Part shown: one piece after another, positions 47,809 to 55,437 of the stretch
Layout of the letters: each line of letters opens with the position of its first letter
Position numbering within the stretch: position 1 is the first letter of the stretch
Assembly (NCBI GenBank): GCA_035517775.1
Contig: DATIYF010000045.1
Span: 68,465-132,464 of the forward strand
DNA: 64,000 bases
Direction of reading: 5' to 3'
DNA from: DATIYF01 sp035517775
GTDB taxonomy: Bacteria > Acidobacteriota > Terriglobia > Terriglobales > Acidobacteriaceae
Notes under the pieces: model-generated
The model's input: only the letters and a program-made list of their open reading frames with translations
What the model was told of the DNA's origin: nothing
Database searches by the model: none
Translations under genes and position numbers: made by a program

Positions 47809-48912
47809 GTGAGGCTTCGAACTCGCCTGGTCACCTTCATCGCAATTTTGCAGTCGGTTGTTTTTCTCGGCCATTATCTCCTTTACGAAACGTGGCGCTT
47901 TGCCTTTGCTTCCAGCCCGCTGGGGCTTAAGCTCGCCCTCGGCATCCTTTCCGTCACCTTTGTTCCCGCTTCGCTGTTGGCCTTTCGCTATACCAATGGC
48001 CCGGTGCGCGTTTTATACCGTATCGCCGCCGTCTGGATGGGGCTGCTGAGTTTTCTGGTGATCGCGGCGGTTGCTTCGTGGCTGATCTTTGCCGCCGCCT
48101 CGCTGGCCGGCCTGCACCCGCACTTCCGCCCCATCGCCGAAGTATTGTTTGGCCTTGCGCTTGCCGCCGGCCTCTATGGCGTATTCAACGCCAGTTGGAC
48201 GCGCATTACCCGCATCACCGTGCGCCTGGCCAACCTGCCCGACGCCTGGCGCGGGCGGAAAGCGGCCCTGGTGAGCGACCTGCACCTGGGCCACGTCCGC
48301 AACGGAAGCTTTCTGCGCCGGACCATTGCCAAGATTCTTCGCGAAGAGCCGCACGCCATTTTCATCGCCGGCGATCTCTATGACGGCACCGCCATTGACG
48401 CGGCCAAGGCCGCCCGCCCCTTGAGCCAGCTCAAAGCCCCGCACGGCGTGTACTTCGTGGCCGGGAATCACGAGCAGTTCCGCGACGACAGCCATTATCT
48501 GAATGCCATTGCCTCCGCCGGCGTGCGCGTGCTCAATAACGAGAAGGTGGAGGTGGAAGGTCTGCAGATTGCCGGCGTGCCCTACCGCAACGCGCGCCAG
48601 CACGGGTCGCTGGCTTCGGCCCTCAATGCCATGTCGCTGGACCGCCAGCGTGCCAGCATTCTGTTGACCCATGCGCCCGACTATCCCGAGATCGCCGAGG
48701 CCGCCGGAGTCTCGCTGCAACTCTCCGGGCACACCCATCTTGGCCAATTCATTCCCTGGAGCTGGATTGCCCGCCGCATCTACCGCCAGTTCGTCTATGG
48801 CTTAAGCCGGATTGGAAAAATGCAGGTCTTTACCTCCAGCGGCGCGGGGACTTGGGGGCCTCCGCTGCGGCTGGGCTCCAACCCTGAAATTGTGGTCTTG
48901 CAGTTCGAGTAG
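47809..48912 (+). CDS. membrane-anchored metallophosphoesterase (YkuE-like)
   Basis: A protein of 367 residues with four N-terminal membrane helices in the first 125 residues, then a calcineurin-like domain: SDLHLGH near 155, GDLYDG near 186, GNHEQF near 221 and SGHTHLGQ near 304, all metal-site motifs. Relatives hydrolyse nucleotide-lipid or phospholipid head groups at the membrane surface; the substrate here is unknown. The start is GTG without a ribosome site. The 150 bases before it contain no other gene. Confidence 0.87.
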   Translation: MRLRTRLVTFIAILQSVVFLGHYLLYETWRFAFASSPLGLKLALGILSVTFVPASLLAFRYTNGPVRVLYRIAAVWMGLLSFLVIAAVASWLIFAAASLAGLHPHFRPIAEVLFGLALAAGLYGVFNASWTRITRITVRLANLPDAWRGRKAALVSDLHLGHVRNGSFLRRTIAKILREEPHAIFIAGDLYDGTAIDAAKAARPLSQLKAPHGVYFVAGNHEQFRDDSHYLNAIASAGVRVLNNEKVEVEGLQIAGVPYRNARQHGSLASALNAMSLDRQRASILLTHAPDYPEIAEAAGVSLQLSGHTHLGQFIPWSWIARRIYRQFVYGLSRIGKMQVFTSSGAGTWGPPLRLGSNPEIVVLQFE

Positions 48913-48920
48913 GCCGGAAG

Positions 48921-49694
48921 CTAACCCGCGGCCAGCTCAGAGTCCAACCTGTCCACGCCAGACGACTCCTCTTCTTCCAGCATAAAGGCCAGCACTTCCT
49001 GCGGTACCGGGGCATTCCACACCGGCGCGAACGACTGCCGATGCAGCGGCGACGGTCCGTGCTCGCGCAAAGCGGCAAGATGACGAGGCGTGCTGTAGCC
49101 CTTGTTCGAAGCCAGGCCGTACACAGGGAACACCGGGTCCCATTCACAGATCATGCGATCGCGCTCCACCTTGGCGACGATGGAGGCCGCCGCGATTGAG
49201 GCCGAGAGCGCGTCGCCGTGAATGATCGGGGTTTGCTGCAGATCGCACTCCACGCGCATGGCGTCCACCAGCAGGTAATCCGGAGCGGGTTCGAGCAGCC
49301 TGATGGCCTCGCGCATGGCCAGGCGGGAGGCGTGGTAGATGTTGATCTGGTCTATGCGGGCGGCGTCCACGGCGGCGACTGCGATGGCGACCGCATGTTC
49401 GCGAATGCGCTCGGCCAGAACTTCGCGGCGCTCGGGCAAAAGCAGCTTCGAATCCCGCAGACCTCGAAGGCGATAGCCGGGATCGAGAATCACGGCAGCG
49501 GCCACCACCGGCCCGAACAGCGAGCCGCGGCCCACTTCATCCACTCCGGCAACCAGCTTCGCGCCCACCTCCCAGGCTTTCTTTTCGTATTTCAAAGTGC
49601 AGCGCAGCCGCTTGAGGAGCTGCAGCTTGGCGGCGGAAGCCGAGAGGGTTTTCCGCTTGACGGCTTTTACTCTGGGCGCCACGGATAACTGCAT
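48921..49694 (-). CDS. rnhB: ribonuclease HII
   Basis: A protein of 257 residues (longer than the common 200 by an N-terminal basic extension of about 50). The catalytic acidic residues are in VAGVDEVGRGSLFGP near 48-62, LLVDAMR near 141 and SIVAKVERDR near 175, with NKGYSTPRHLAALREHGPSP as closing motif. It cuts RNA in RNA-DNA hybrids, mainly single ribonucleotides. The frame extends upstream to 49793, but the ATG at 49694 gives the more usual start. Convergent with the phosphoesterase gene. Confidence 0.94.
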   Translation of the reverse strand: MQLSVAPRVKAVKRKTLSASAAKLQLLKRLRCTLKYEKKAWEVGAKLVAGVDEVGRGSLFGPVVAAAVILDPGYRLRGLRDSKLLLPERREVLAERIREHAVAIAVAAVDAARIDQINIYHASRLAMREAIRLLEPAPDYLLVDAMRVECDLQQTPIIHGDALSASIAAASIVAKVERDRMICEWDPVFPVYGLASNKGYSTPRHLAALREHGPSPLHRQSFAPVWNAPVPQEVLAFMLEEEESSGVDRLDSELAAG

Positions 49695-49946
49695 CTTCGC
49701 CGAGGCCAGGCCTGTGCGCAACTGTGAAAAAACCAAGGCGGCCCAAACCGGGGTTTTTCGCCCTTCCCGGCGGAGTTGCCTCTTCCTCAGCACACTCCGC
49801 CGCTAAGGCTCTGATCTCGGAACCACGAAGCGAGCAGTGAGCAAGGAACTCGCCGGGACCGCCGAGGAAAATCGCTGCGCGCAAATCGGCAATTGCCAAT
49901 TGACCAAGCGCTTATCCCGGTTACCTCCCGCGGTTACCAAGGTAAA

Positions 49947-49975
49947 TTGACCCTGCCCCTCCCGCTTGTTACTTT
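49947..49975 (+). promoter_or_regulatory. candidate promoter of the double-PilZ gene
   Basis: TTGACC at 49947-49952, 17-base spacer, TACTTT at 49970-49975. Directly upstream, GGTTACC occurs twice and TTACCAAGGTAA forms a palindrome, a possible operator. Confidence 0.45.
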
Positions 49976-50002
49976 CGGCACAAGGAAAGGTTTGCCAAGC
50001 GG

Positions 50003-50764
50003 ATGCCTGTCAAAGAGAACCCTTCGAGCCCGGCCGAGAACTCCTCGGACCAGACCATTGAGCGCATCGATAAGCGCATTCACGTCGCTCTGCCTTTGCG
50101 CATTACTTACTGGGACAAAGACAAAAAGCCGGGCCTGGAAATGGCCTGCACCTATGACATTTCCTCGCGCGGGGCGCGCATCACCAGCCTGCGCTGCATC
50201 AAGGAAGCCGGCGAAATCGTCGCCATCGAGCGCGGCCGCAACAAAACTTTCTGCCGCGTGGTATGGATCGGCGAGCCCAACTCCGAGCTTCACGGGCAAG
50301 TCGGGTTGCAGTGCATTGAATCCGAGCGTGCCATGTTCGAGCACGAAATTCGCGATCTGGAAGAAGCCTACGATGCCATTGCCTTCGACCCCACCGTGCG
50401 CCGCCCCATGACCACCTCGGCCAACCGCCGCCGCCTGGAACGCTTTACCGTGGAGGGCATTGCCGATCTGTTGAAGGGCGGACGCAACGGCTCGCAGAAA
50501 GCCAGGCTGAAAGACCTTTCCGAGATGGGCTGCCTGGTCACCACCCGGCAGATATTGCTGCCCGGCACCGACCTTAAGCTGGTGTTGAACGTCGCCAATT
50601 ATTCATTGAGCCTGAAGGGCCAGGTGAAGCACTCGGCGCTCGATCTGGGTATCGGCATCGAGTTCAACGAAATCCGCAAGGGTGACCGCCAGACCTTGAA
50701 GTACCTGCTGCGCAAACTGGAAGAAGAGAAGCTGGAAGAAGTGTTTGACGTGGAAGTGAAGTAG
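50003..50764 (+). CDS. tandem PilZ-domain protein
   Basis: A protein of 253 residues with two PilZ-like halves. The first has RIDKRIHVALPLRI near 20 and YDISSRGARI near 50; the second has RRRLERFTVEG near 137 and LKDLSEMGCLV near 165, each corresponding to the RxxxR and D-SxxG parts of a PilZ fold, though the second lacks the Ser of D/NxSxxG in the same form. c-di-GMP binding is plausible for the first and doubtful for the second. No flagellar or cellulose genes are close. It lies opposite the rplS end. Confidence 0.75.
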   Translation: MPVKENPSSPAENSSDQTIERIDKRIHVALPLRITYWDKDKKPGLEMACTYDISSRGARITSLRCIKEAGEIVAIERGRNKTFCRVVWIGEPNSELHGQVGLQCIESERAMFEHEIRDLEEAYDAIAFDPTVRRPMTTSANRRRLERFTVEGIADLLKGGRNGSQKARLKDLSEMGCLVTTRQILLPGTDLKLVLNVANYSLSLKGQVKHSALDLGIGIEFNEIRKGDRQTLKYLLRKLEEEKLEEVFDVEVK

Positions 50765-50794
50765 CCTGCTCTTGCCCGCCTGCCGCAGCTTTTT

Positions 50795-50895
50795 TCTGCG
50801 CACTCGGCGGCCCTCTGCGATCTCGGCGGTTTAAGCTCTTGCCGCCTCTCCTGAAAAGCCTTTAAACCGCCAAGACTGCCCGAAGCCCGCAAAGA
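50795..50895. repeat. CTCTGCG / CGGCGGTTTAA...AAACCGCC palindromic repeat
   Basis: The gap between the convergent PilZ and rplS genes: TCTGCGCACTCGGCGG, CTCTGCGATCTCGGCGGTTTAAG, then TTTAAACCGCCAAGACTG and CCCGCAAAGAAATC. GGCGGTTTAA and TTTAAACCGCC can pair and may serve as a two-way terminator, but there is no T run. Confidence 0.68.
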
Positions 50896-50898
50896 AAT

Positions 50899-51279
50899 CT
50901 ACTCGGCGGCTACCGCCTCCGCCGCCGGCTGCTCGCGCTCCACATCTTTCAGGCGGGCCGCCTTGCCGCGAAGGTTGCGCAGGTAGTAGAGCTTGGCCCG
51001 CCGCACCTGCGACGAGCGCACCACTTCGATCTTGTCAATCACCCGCGAATTCACCGGGAAAATGCGCTCCACCCCGTGGCCAAAGCTCATCTTGCGGACG
51101 GTAAAGCTGGCCTGCGGCCCGCGGCTGCGCGCAATTACCACGCCCTCAAAGGCCTGCACCCGCTCCTTGTCGCCCTCTTTGATCTTCACGTTGACGCGAA
51201 TGGTATCTCCCGGCACGAACTCAGGAAGATCGGTGCGTTTGCTCTTGGCCAGCAGCTTTTCAATAATCAAGTTCGACAT
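50899..51279 (-). CDS. rplS: 50S ribosomal protein L19
   Basis: A protein of 126 residues: LPEFVPGDTIRVNVKIKEG near 18-36, FEGVVIARSRG near 46, FTVRKMSFGHGVERIFP near 60-76 and VRRAKLYYLRNLRGKAARL near 92, all L19 signatures, with a short Ala/Glu tail. The start ATG at 51279 has AGAGGAC five bases upstream; the frame's upstream extension is repeat sequence. It lies at the subunit interface of the ribosome. It is separated from trmD by 186 bases of repeats. Confidence 0.97.
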   Translation of the reverse strand: MSNLIIEKLLAKSKRTDLPEFVPGDTIRVNVKIKEGDKERVQAFEGVVIARSRGPQASFTVRKMSFGHGVERIFPVNSRVIDKIEVVRSSQVRRAKLYYLRNLRGKAARLKDVEREQPAAEAVAAE

Positions 51280-51361
51280 GATGTCCTCTTCTGCTTCTGA
51301 ACTCGTATTTTGCTTCTGAACCTGTCTTTCTGAATTCGTCCTTCTGAAATCGCCGGCTCCC

Positions 51362-51463
51362 GCTTTCTCTGCGCTCTCTGCGGCCTTTCTCCGCCAACTC
51401 GGCGGCTCGGGCTTTTCCGGCAAGAACCCTTAACCGCAAAGACCGCAAAGACCGCAAAGAAAT
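51362..51463. repeat. repeat with three perfect ACCGCAAAG units
   Basis: Three identical 9-base units ACCGCAAAG at 51433-51459, preceded by inverted relatives (CTCTGCGCTCTCTGCGGCCTT from 51367). The tract fills the trmD-rplS gap of a normally compact operon. Confidence 0.8.
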
Positions 51464-51465
51464 AC

Positions 51466-52269
51466 CTAAACTCGCCGGGCGGCAATCTCCGCCAGTAATT
51501 CCCTATCTTCCAGGCTCAGTCCCGCCTGCTTCAGCAGGTCCGGCCGATTACGCACCGTCTTCTCCAGCGCCGTGCGCCGCCGCCAGCGCCGAATCTCCTC
51601 GTGGTTGCCGGAAACCAGCACCTCCGGCACCGCCATCCCGCGAAACTCGGCAGGCCGCGTGTAGTGCGGGTAATCGAGCAACCCGCCGGAGGCGCAAGTG
51701 GAACTCGGTCCATCGCCCGCCGCCAGGCGATCACGCAGCGTGAATGACTCCTGCTGCGAGGAAGCCTCGTTGCCCAGCGCGCCGGGAATCAGCCGGACGG
51801 CCGCATCCAGAATCACCGCCGCCCCCAGCTCGCCGCCGCTGAGCACATAGTCGCCGATGGAAAGCTCGCGGTCGGCAAGATGTTCGCCCACCCGCTCATC
51901 TACGCCCTCGTAGCGGCCGCAGATCAAAATGACGCGCTCCAAAGCGGCCAGTTCGGCCGCGGCCTTCTGCTCAAACCGGCTTCCCTGCGCCGAAAGCACA
52001 ATCACGCTCTCGCGGGCCGCGCTGCGCTCAGCTTGCGGCGCCACGCCTAACCGCTCCACACATTCAAAGATCGGTTCCGGCTTCAGCACCATGCCTTCGC
52101 CCCCGCCGAACGGACGGTCATCCACGGTGCGGTGCCGGTCGTGGGCAAAGGCCCGCAGGTCGTGCACCTGCACCTCCGCCAGCCCTGCTTCCCGCGCCCG
52201 GCGCACGATTCCGTGATCGAGCGGCCCACGAAAAAACTCCGGGAAGATGGTAATGATTTCGAACTTCAT
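51466..52269 (-). CDS. trmD: tRNA (guanine37-N1)-methyltransferase
   Basis: A protein of 267 residues with the trefoil-knot SPOUT motifs: FGGGEGMVLKPEP near 55-67, LICGRYEGVDERV near 112-124, and IGDYVLSGGELGA near 135-147, which is the SAM-binding knot. It methylates G37 next to the anticodon and prevents frameshifting. It belongs to the rpsP-khpA-rimM-trmD-rplS run, in the conserved order. Confidence 0.97.
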   Translation of the reverse strand: MKFEIITIFPEFFRGPLDHGIVRRAREAGLAEVQVHDLRAFAHDRHRTVDDRPFGGGEGMVLKPEPIFECVERLGVAPQAERSAARESVIVLSAQGSRFEQKAAAELAALERVILICGRYEGVDERVGEHLADRELSIGDYVLSGGELGAAVILDAAVRLIPGALGNEASSQQESFTLRDRLAAGDGPSSTCASGGLLDYPHYTRPAEFRGMAVPEVLVSGNHEEIRRWRRRTALEKTVRNRPDLLKQAGLSLEDRELLAEIAARRV

Positions 52270-52275
52270 GGCCCA

Positions 52276-52371
52276 TCTCTTTGCGGACTTTGCGGTTTAA
52301 GATTTTGCAGGCCGCGGCAAAGATCAAAACCTAGCCGCCGGGTTCACAAAGGTTTCGCAAAGATCGCAACG
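52276..52371. repeat. CTTTGCGG / CGCAAAG palindromic repeat
   Basis: TCTTTGCGGACTTTGCGGTTTAAG on the left and TTCACAAAGGTTTCGCAAAGATCGCAACG on the right (in shortened form TCGCAAAGATCGCAACG), in the rimM-trmD gap of 106 bases. Confidence 0.7.
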
Positions 52372-52375
52372 AAAA

Positions 52376-52951
52376 CTAACCTTTCTGCCGCTGCTGCCGT
52401 TTCTCTTCCGCGGTCACCGGCGCATTCACTTCCAGCATGCCCTCGGGCAGCCGCATCTCGATCCGCCGTGCCTCCAGATCCACGTTCGTCAAGTACGCCT
52501 CGGCGTAGGGAATCTCGTGGATCACCCTCCCCGCGGCCACGATCAGCAACGGAGCTTCTCCCGCTCCAGGCTGCACGTCCCGAACTTTGCCGATCTCGCG
52601 CCCGCCATCGAAAACCACGCAGCCCACCAGGTCGCTGATGTAATTCCAGCCGGGCTCGAGCGCCGCGCGCTCTTCCCGCGGTACCTGAAGCTCGCAGCCC
52701 GCCAGCGCCTCCGCTTCCGGAATGGAGTCAATCCCGGCGAACTTCAGAACTACCCCCCCCTTGTGCGGCCAGGCGTCTTCAATCTGCAACTCTCGCCGTG
52801 CCCCGCCTTCGTCCAGAGCAAACACTCGCAACCCGGAACCAAACCGCTCCGGCGCGTCGCTGTGAACTTCTATCGCCACTTCGCCGCGCCGCCCCTGCGC
52901 CTTCAGGACGCGGGCCAGAGTTACGAATTCACCCCTCGCTTCACCGGACAC
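52376..52951 (-). CDS. rimM: ribosome maturation factor RimM
   Basis: A protein of 191 residues: N-terminal barrel (TLARVLKAQGRRGEVAIEV near 11-29) and PRC-barrel C-domain (DLVGCVVFDGGREIGKVRDV near 107, IPYAEAYLTNVDLEARRIEM near 146, both given in part). It helps assemble the 30S head. The start is a GTG without a strong ribosome site. It overlaps no neighbour; khpA ends 26 bases upstream. Confidence 0.94.
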   Translation of the reverse strand: MSGEARGEFVTLARVLKAQGRRGEVAIEVHSDAPERFGSGLRVFALDEGGARRELQIEDAWPHKGGVVLKFAGIDSIPEAEALAGCELQVPREERAALEPGWNYISDLVGCVVFDGGREIGKVRDVQPGAGEAPLLIVAAGRVIHEIPYAEAYLTNVDLEARRIEMRLPEGMLEVNAPVTAEEKRQQRQKG

Positions 52952-52977
52952 CGTGGTTCCTCGGCACCGGAGCCGCC

Positions 52978-53229
52978 CTATTCCAGTATCTCCAGCGCCA
53001 AGCGCTTATGGGTCTTGGTGCCGGCCGCGGCCAGCAGGCAGCGCAAAGCGCGCGCGGTCCGCCCATGGCGGCCGATCAGCTTGCCCACATCTTCCGGCGC
53101 AACATCCAGTTCCAGCACCGTCTCGCCATCCTCATCCACCTGGTGGACCAGCACTTCGTCCGGCGTATCGACCAGCAGCTGGGCCACCTGCTCGATCAAA
53201 AGCCGCACGTCACCCGCAGACTCGCTCAT
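52978..53229 (-). CDS. khpA: KH-domain RNA-binding protein KhpA
   Basis: A protein of 83 residues with one KH domain; the GxxG loop is IGRHGRTARAL near 51-61. The N-terminal LLIEQVAQLLVDTPDEV and middle ETVLELDVAPEDVGKLIG are typical. KhpA is a small RNA chaperone and is usually encoded between rpsP and rimM, as here. GGAGC precedes the ATG by about five bases. Confidence 0.94.
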   Translation of the reverse strand: MSESAGDVRLLIEQVAQLLVDTPDEVLVHQVDEDGETVLELDVAPEDVGKLIGRHGRTARALRCLLAAAGTKTHKRLALEILE

Positions 53230-53272
53230 GAACGGCTCCTTATAGCGGATTCGGACTGCATAGGCCGCGAAA

Positions 53273-53530
53273 TCAGGCCACGGGCGCAGCAGCGGCGGGC
53301 GCCGGCTGGGATATGATCTTACTCACCCGCTCCGACATCTGGGCGCCTTTCGAGACCCAGTACTGCACGCGCTCGCGCTTGAGTTCAATGCTGGCCGGGC
53401 TGGTGCGGGGGTTGTAGGTCCCCACTACTTCCACCGGGCGGCCGTGGCGCGCCTTTTCTTTTTCAATCACTACCACACGGTAATGCGGCTGCTTGCGCGC
53501 ACCCGTGCGCGACAGACGAATCATCAGCAC
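53273..53530 (-). CDS. rpsP: 30S ribosomal protein S16
   Basis: A protein of 85 residues starting MIRLSRTGARKQPHYRVVV after a possible GTG-CTG extension, followed by VGTYNPRTSP near 38 and the tail rich in Ala/Pro. These are S16 signatures. AAGGAA precedes the GTG (53530) by about 11 bases; the ATG at 53524 is the alternative. It heads the ribosomal-protein/tRNA-methylase run. Confidence 0.97.
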   Translation of the reverse strand: MLMIRLSRTGARKQPHYRVVVIEKEKARHGRPVEVVGTYNPRTSPASIELKRERVQYWVSKGAQMSERVSKIISQPAPAAAAPVA

Positions 53531-53691
53531 AGAGTTTGAGTTCCTTTCCTAGTCCTTACGGAGGGAATGCGACAAACCTTTATTTTCACAGAATTTACCG
53601 GGCATGGCAAGGGCGCTCCCCAGAGGCAGATGCCGCCACCCGAACCTGCTGAGGATTCGGGAATCCCTCTATCCCAGGCCTTCTTTCGCGC

Positions 53692-53713
53692 ACCTTCGTG
53701 CCCTTCGTGGTTT
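53692..53713. repeat. short CACCTTCGTGCCCTTCGTGG repeat
   Basis: Two CCTTCGTG units as at 22391-22504, in the gap upstream of the 53801 gene. Confidence 0.5.
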
Positions 53714-53748
53714 CACGCCTTTGGTCCGGCAAATTGCGAAACCGGGGT

Positions 53749-53776
53749 TTGCGAAAACCGGTAAAATGGGTATCCT
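53749..53776 (+). promoter_or_regulatory. candidate promoter of the secreted helical protein gene
   Basis: TTGCGA at 53749-53754, 16-base spacer, TATCCT at 53771-53776, about 24 bases before the ATG. Confidence 0.5.
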
Positions 53777-53800
53777 GAAGGCAGTTTGCGGCGAGCCCCG

Positions 53801-54481
53801 ATGAATTACAGACACATCCTGATCCGGTTGGTGGTGCTGCCCGGTTTGGCGGCGATCTCTACCGCCCAGGCCAATCAGCCCGTGGCGGCGCCGGTCTCTT
53901 ACGCTTCCATCAGCGCGCTCAACGTGCTCCTCACCCAATTGCAGCAGACTTCGAAGAGCACGCAGGCAGATCTCGCGGGCCTGCGCATTGACCGCTGGAA
54001 GACCGACTCGAGCGCCAAGAAGATGGCGGAAAGCAACGTGGATTCCATCCGCCGCAACCTGCAGGAAGCGCTGCCCGCCATCATCGGCGAGCTGCAGGCC
54101 TCGCCGGAAAGCATGGCGGCCACCTTCAAGCTGTATCGCAACCTTGATGCGTTATACGACGTATTCACGCCCATCGTGGAATCGGCCGGCGCCTTCGGCC
54201 CGAAAGACGACTTTCAGTCTCTGGATAACGACTTGAGCCAGATGGAGAAAGTGCGCCACGCGTTCGCCGAGCGGCTCGATATTTTGGCCACCGCCAAAGA
54301 AGCGGAGCTGACGCGGCTGCGCTTGGAGGTGCAAAAGGCTCAGGCGAATGCAGCCTCTGAGGCCCCCAAAAAAATCATCATTGACGATACGGAGCCGGAG
54401 AAGAAGCCGGCGAAAAAGAAGCCCGCCGCCAAGAAGCCGGCCGCTAAAAGCAGCACCACGGCCACCCCTCCCAAGCAATAG
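53801..54481 (+). CDS. exported helical protein with Lys/Ala-rich tail
   Basis: A protein of 226 residues that I do not recognise. An N-terminal hydrophobic segment (ILIRLVVLPGLAAISTAQA) suggests export. The body is helical and probably coiled-coil (about 30-190: LNVLLTQLQQTSKSTQADLAGLRIDRWK in part; EAELTRLRLEVQKAQANAA near 170). The tail PAKKKPAAKKPAAK is histone-H1-like and strongly basic. ATG 53801 follows GGCGAG; an upstream TTG at 53786 adds five residues. The Lys tail might bind polyanions such as LPS or nucleic acid, which is only inference. Confidence 0.7.
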   Translation: MNYRHILIRLVVLPGLAAISTAQANQPVAAPVSYASISALNVLLTQLQQTSKSTQADLAGLRIDRWKTDSSAKKMAESNVDSIRRNLQEALPAIIGELQASPESMAATFKLYRNLDALYDVFTPIVESAGAFGPKDDFQSLDNDLSQMEKVRHAFAERLDILATAKEAELTRLRLEVQKAQANAASEAPKKIIIDDTEPEKKPAKKKPAAKKPAAKSSTTATPPKQ

Positions 54482-54572
54482 GCCAGAAAAGCCTTAGGAT
54501 CTTGAGGCCGATATACTCCACCGCTTCTTCTCTATTCCCTCTAACATTTTGAAACGATTGTCACTTAAGTTT

Positions 54573-54601
54573 GGGAACCCTGGGGCGGTCTGCGGGGTCT
54601 A
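54573..54601 (+). promoter_or_regulatory. candidate ECF-type promoter upstream of the sigma factor gene
   Basis: GGGAACC at 54573-54579 and GTCTA at 54597-54601 separated by 17 bases, a classic extracytoplasmic-function sigma pattern (GGAAC ... TCTA-like). It is about 100 bases before the sigma gene and would fit autoregulation. Confidence 0.5.
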
Positions 54602-54702
54602 TGCCGGTAAGAGAGCAGATTTCTTGCGCACCGGATCGCGGCTGGCGGAAGTGGAATTCATGGGCCTTTCAGGGCTGGAAAGCTATAATTGAGGGCAACG
54701 CC

Positions 54703-55437
54703 ATGACTGCCATGGCGGGAGCAACCGCTTTGAGTGAGTTTGCCAGCGCAATCGGAGCCCGCACCGAAGAAGCCGCCATTGTGGCCGAGCTGAAGGCCGG
54801 TTCCGAGGACGCCTACGCCTGGCTGATCGGCGAATTCCACCAGCCAATTTACAGCTTGGTTTACCGCATCGTGGCCGACGGGGCCGATGCCTCTGATACC
54901 ACCCAGGAAGTCTTCCTGAAGGTCTTTCGCGGCATAGGGCACTTCCACGGCCAGTCGAGTTTGAAGACCTGGATCTACCGCATTGCCCTGCACGAGGCTT
55001 CCAATCGCCGCCGCTGGTGGTTCCGGCACAAGGCGCGCGAGACCTCGGTCGAGCCGGTGGAAGGAAACTCCGAGCCGGGCCTCGCCATACGCGAGAGCCT
55101 GGTGGATGACGGCGAATCCCCCTTCGAGAGCGCCATGCGGGAAGAAATTCGGCGCCACGTGGAAGACGAGCTGCGAAAGATCGCCGAACCCTATCGCAGC
55201 ACCGTGATCCTGCGCGACCTGGAAGAAATGTCGTATGAGGAGATTGCCGAGATCACGGAAGTTTCGCTGGGAACGGTGAAGTCGCGCCTCACCCGCGGGC
55301 GGGAGGCGCTCAAACAGCGCCTGAGCGCGTATGTACAGCAGGTGGCTCCGGAACTCGGCTTGCGGGCCCCGAACAAAAAGCCGCCGGAAGCAGCCAGAGT
55401 GCTTGCGCCCAAGCCGGCGGTCGAGGTGAACCCATGA
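54703..55437 (+). CDS. ECF (sigma-E-like) RNA polymerase sigma factor
   Basis: A protein of 244 residues with sigma region 2 (AYAWLIGEFHQPIYSLVYRI, then DASDTTQEVFLKVFRGIGHFHGQSSLKTWIYRIA in part) and region 4 (LRDLEEMSYEEIAEITEVSLGTVKSRLTRGREAL in part: YEEIAEITEVSLGTVKSRL). It directs RNA polymerase to stress promoters. A C-terminal Pro/Ala/Lys tail of about 35 residues is extra. ATG 54703 has GAGGG seven bases upstream. The anti-sigma gene overlaps its stop by four bases. Confidence 0.92.
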   Translation: MTAMAGATALSEFASAIGARTEEAAIVAELKAGSEDAYAWLIGEFHQPIYSLVYRIVADGADASDTTQEVFLKVFRGIGHFHGQSSLKTWIYRIALHEASNRRRWWFRHKARETSVEPVEGNSEPGLAIRESLVDDGESPFESAMREEIRRHVEDELRKIAEPYRSTVILRDLEEMSYEEIAEITEVSLGTVKSRLTRGREALKQRLSAYVQQVAPELGLRAPNKKPPEAARVLAPKPAVEVNP

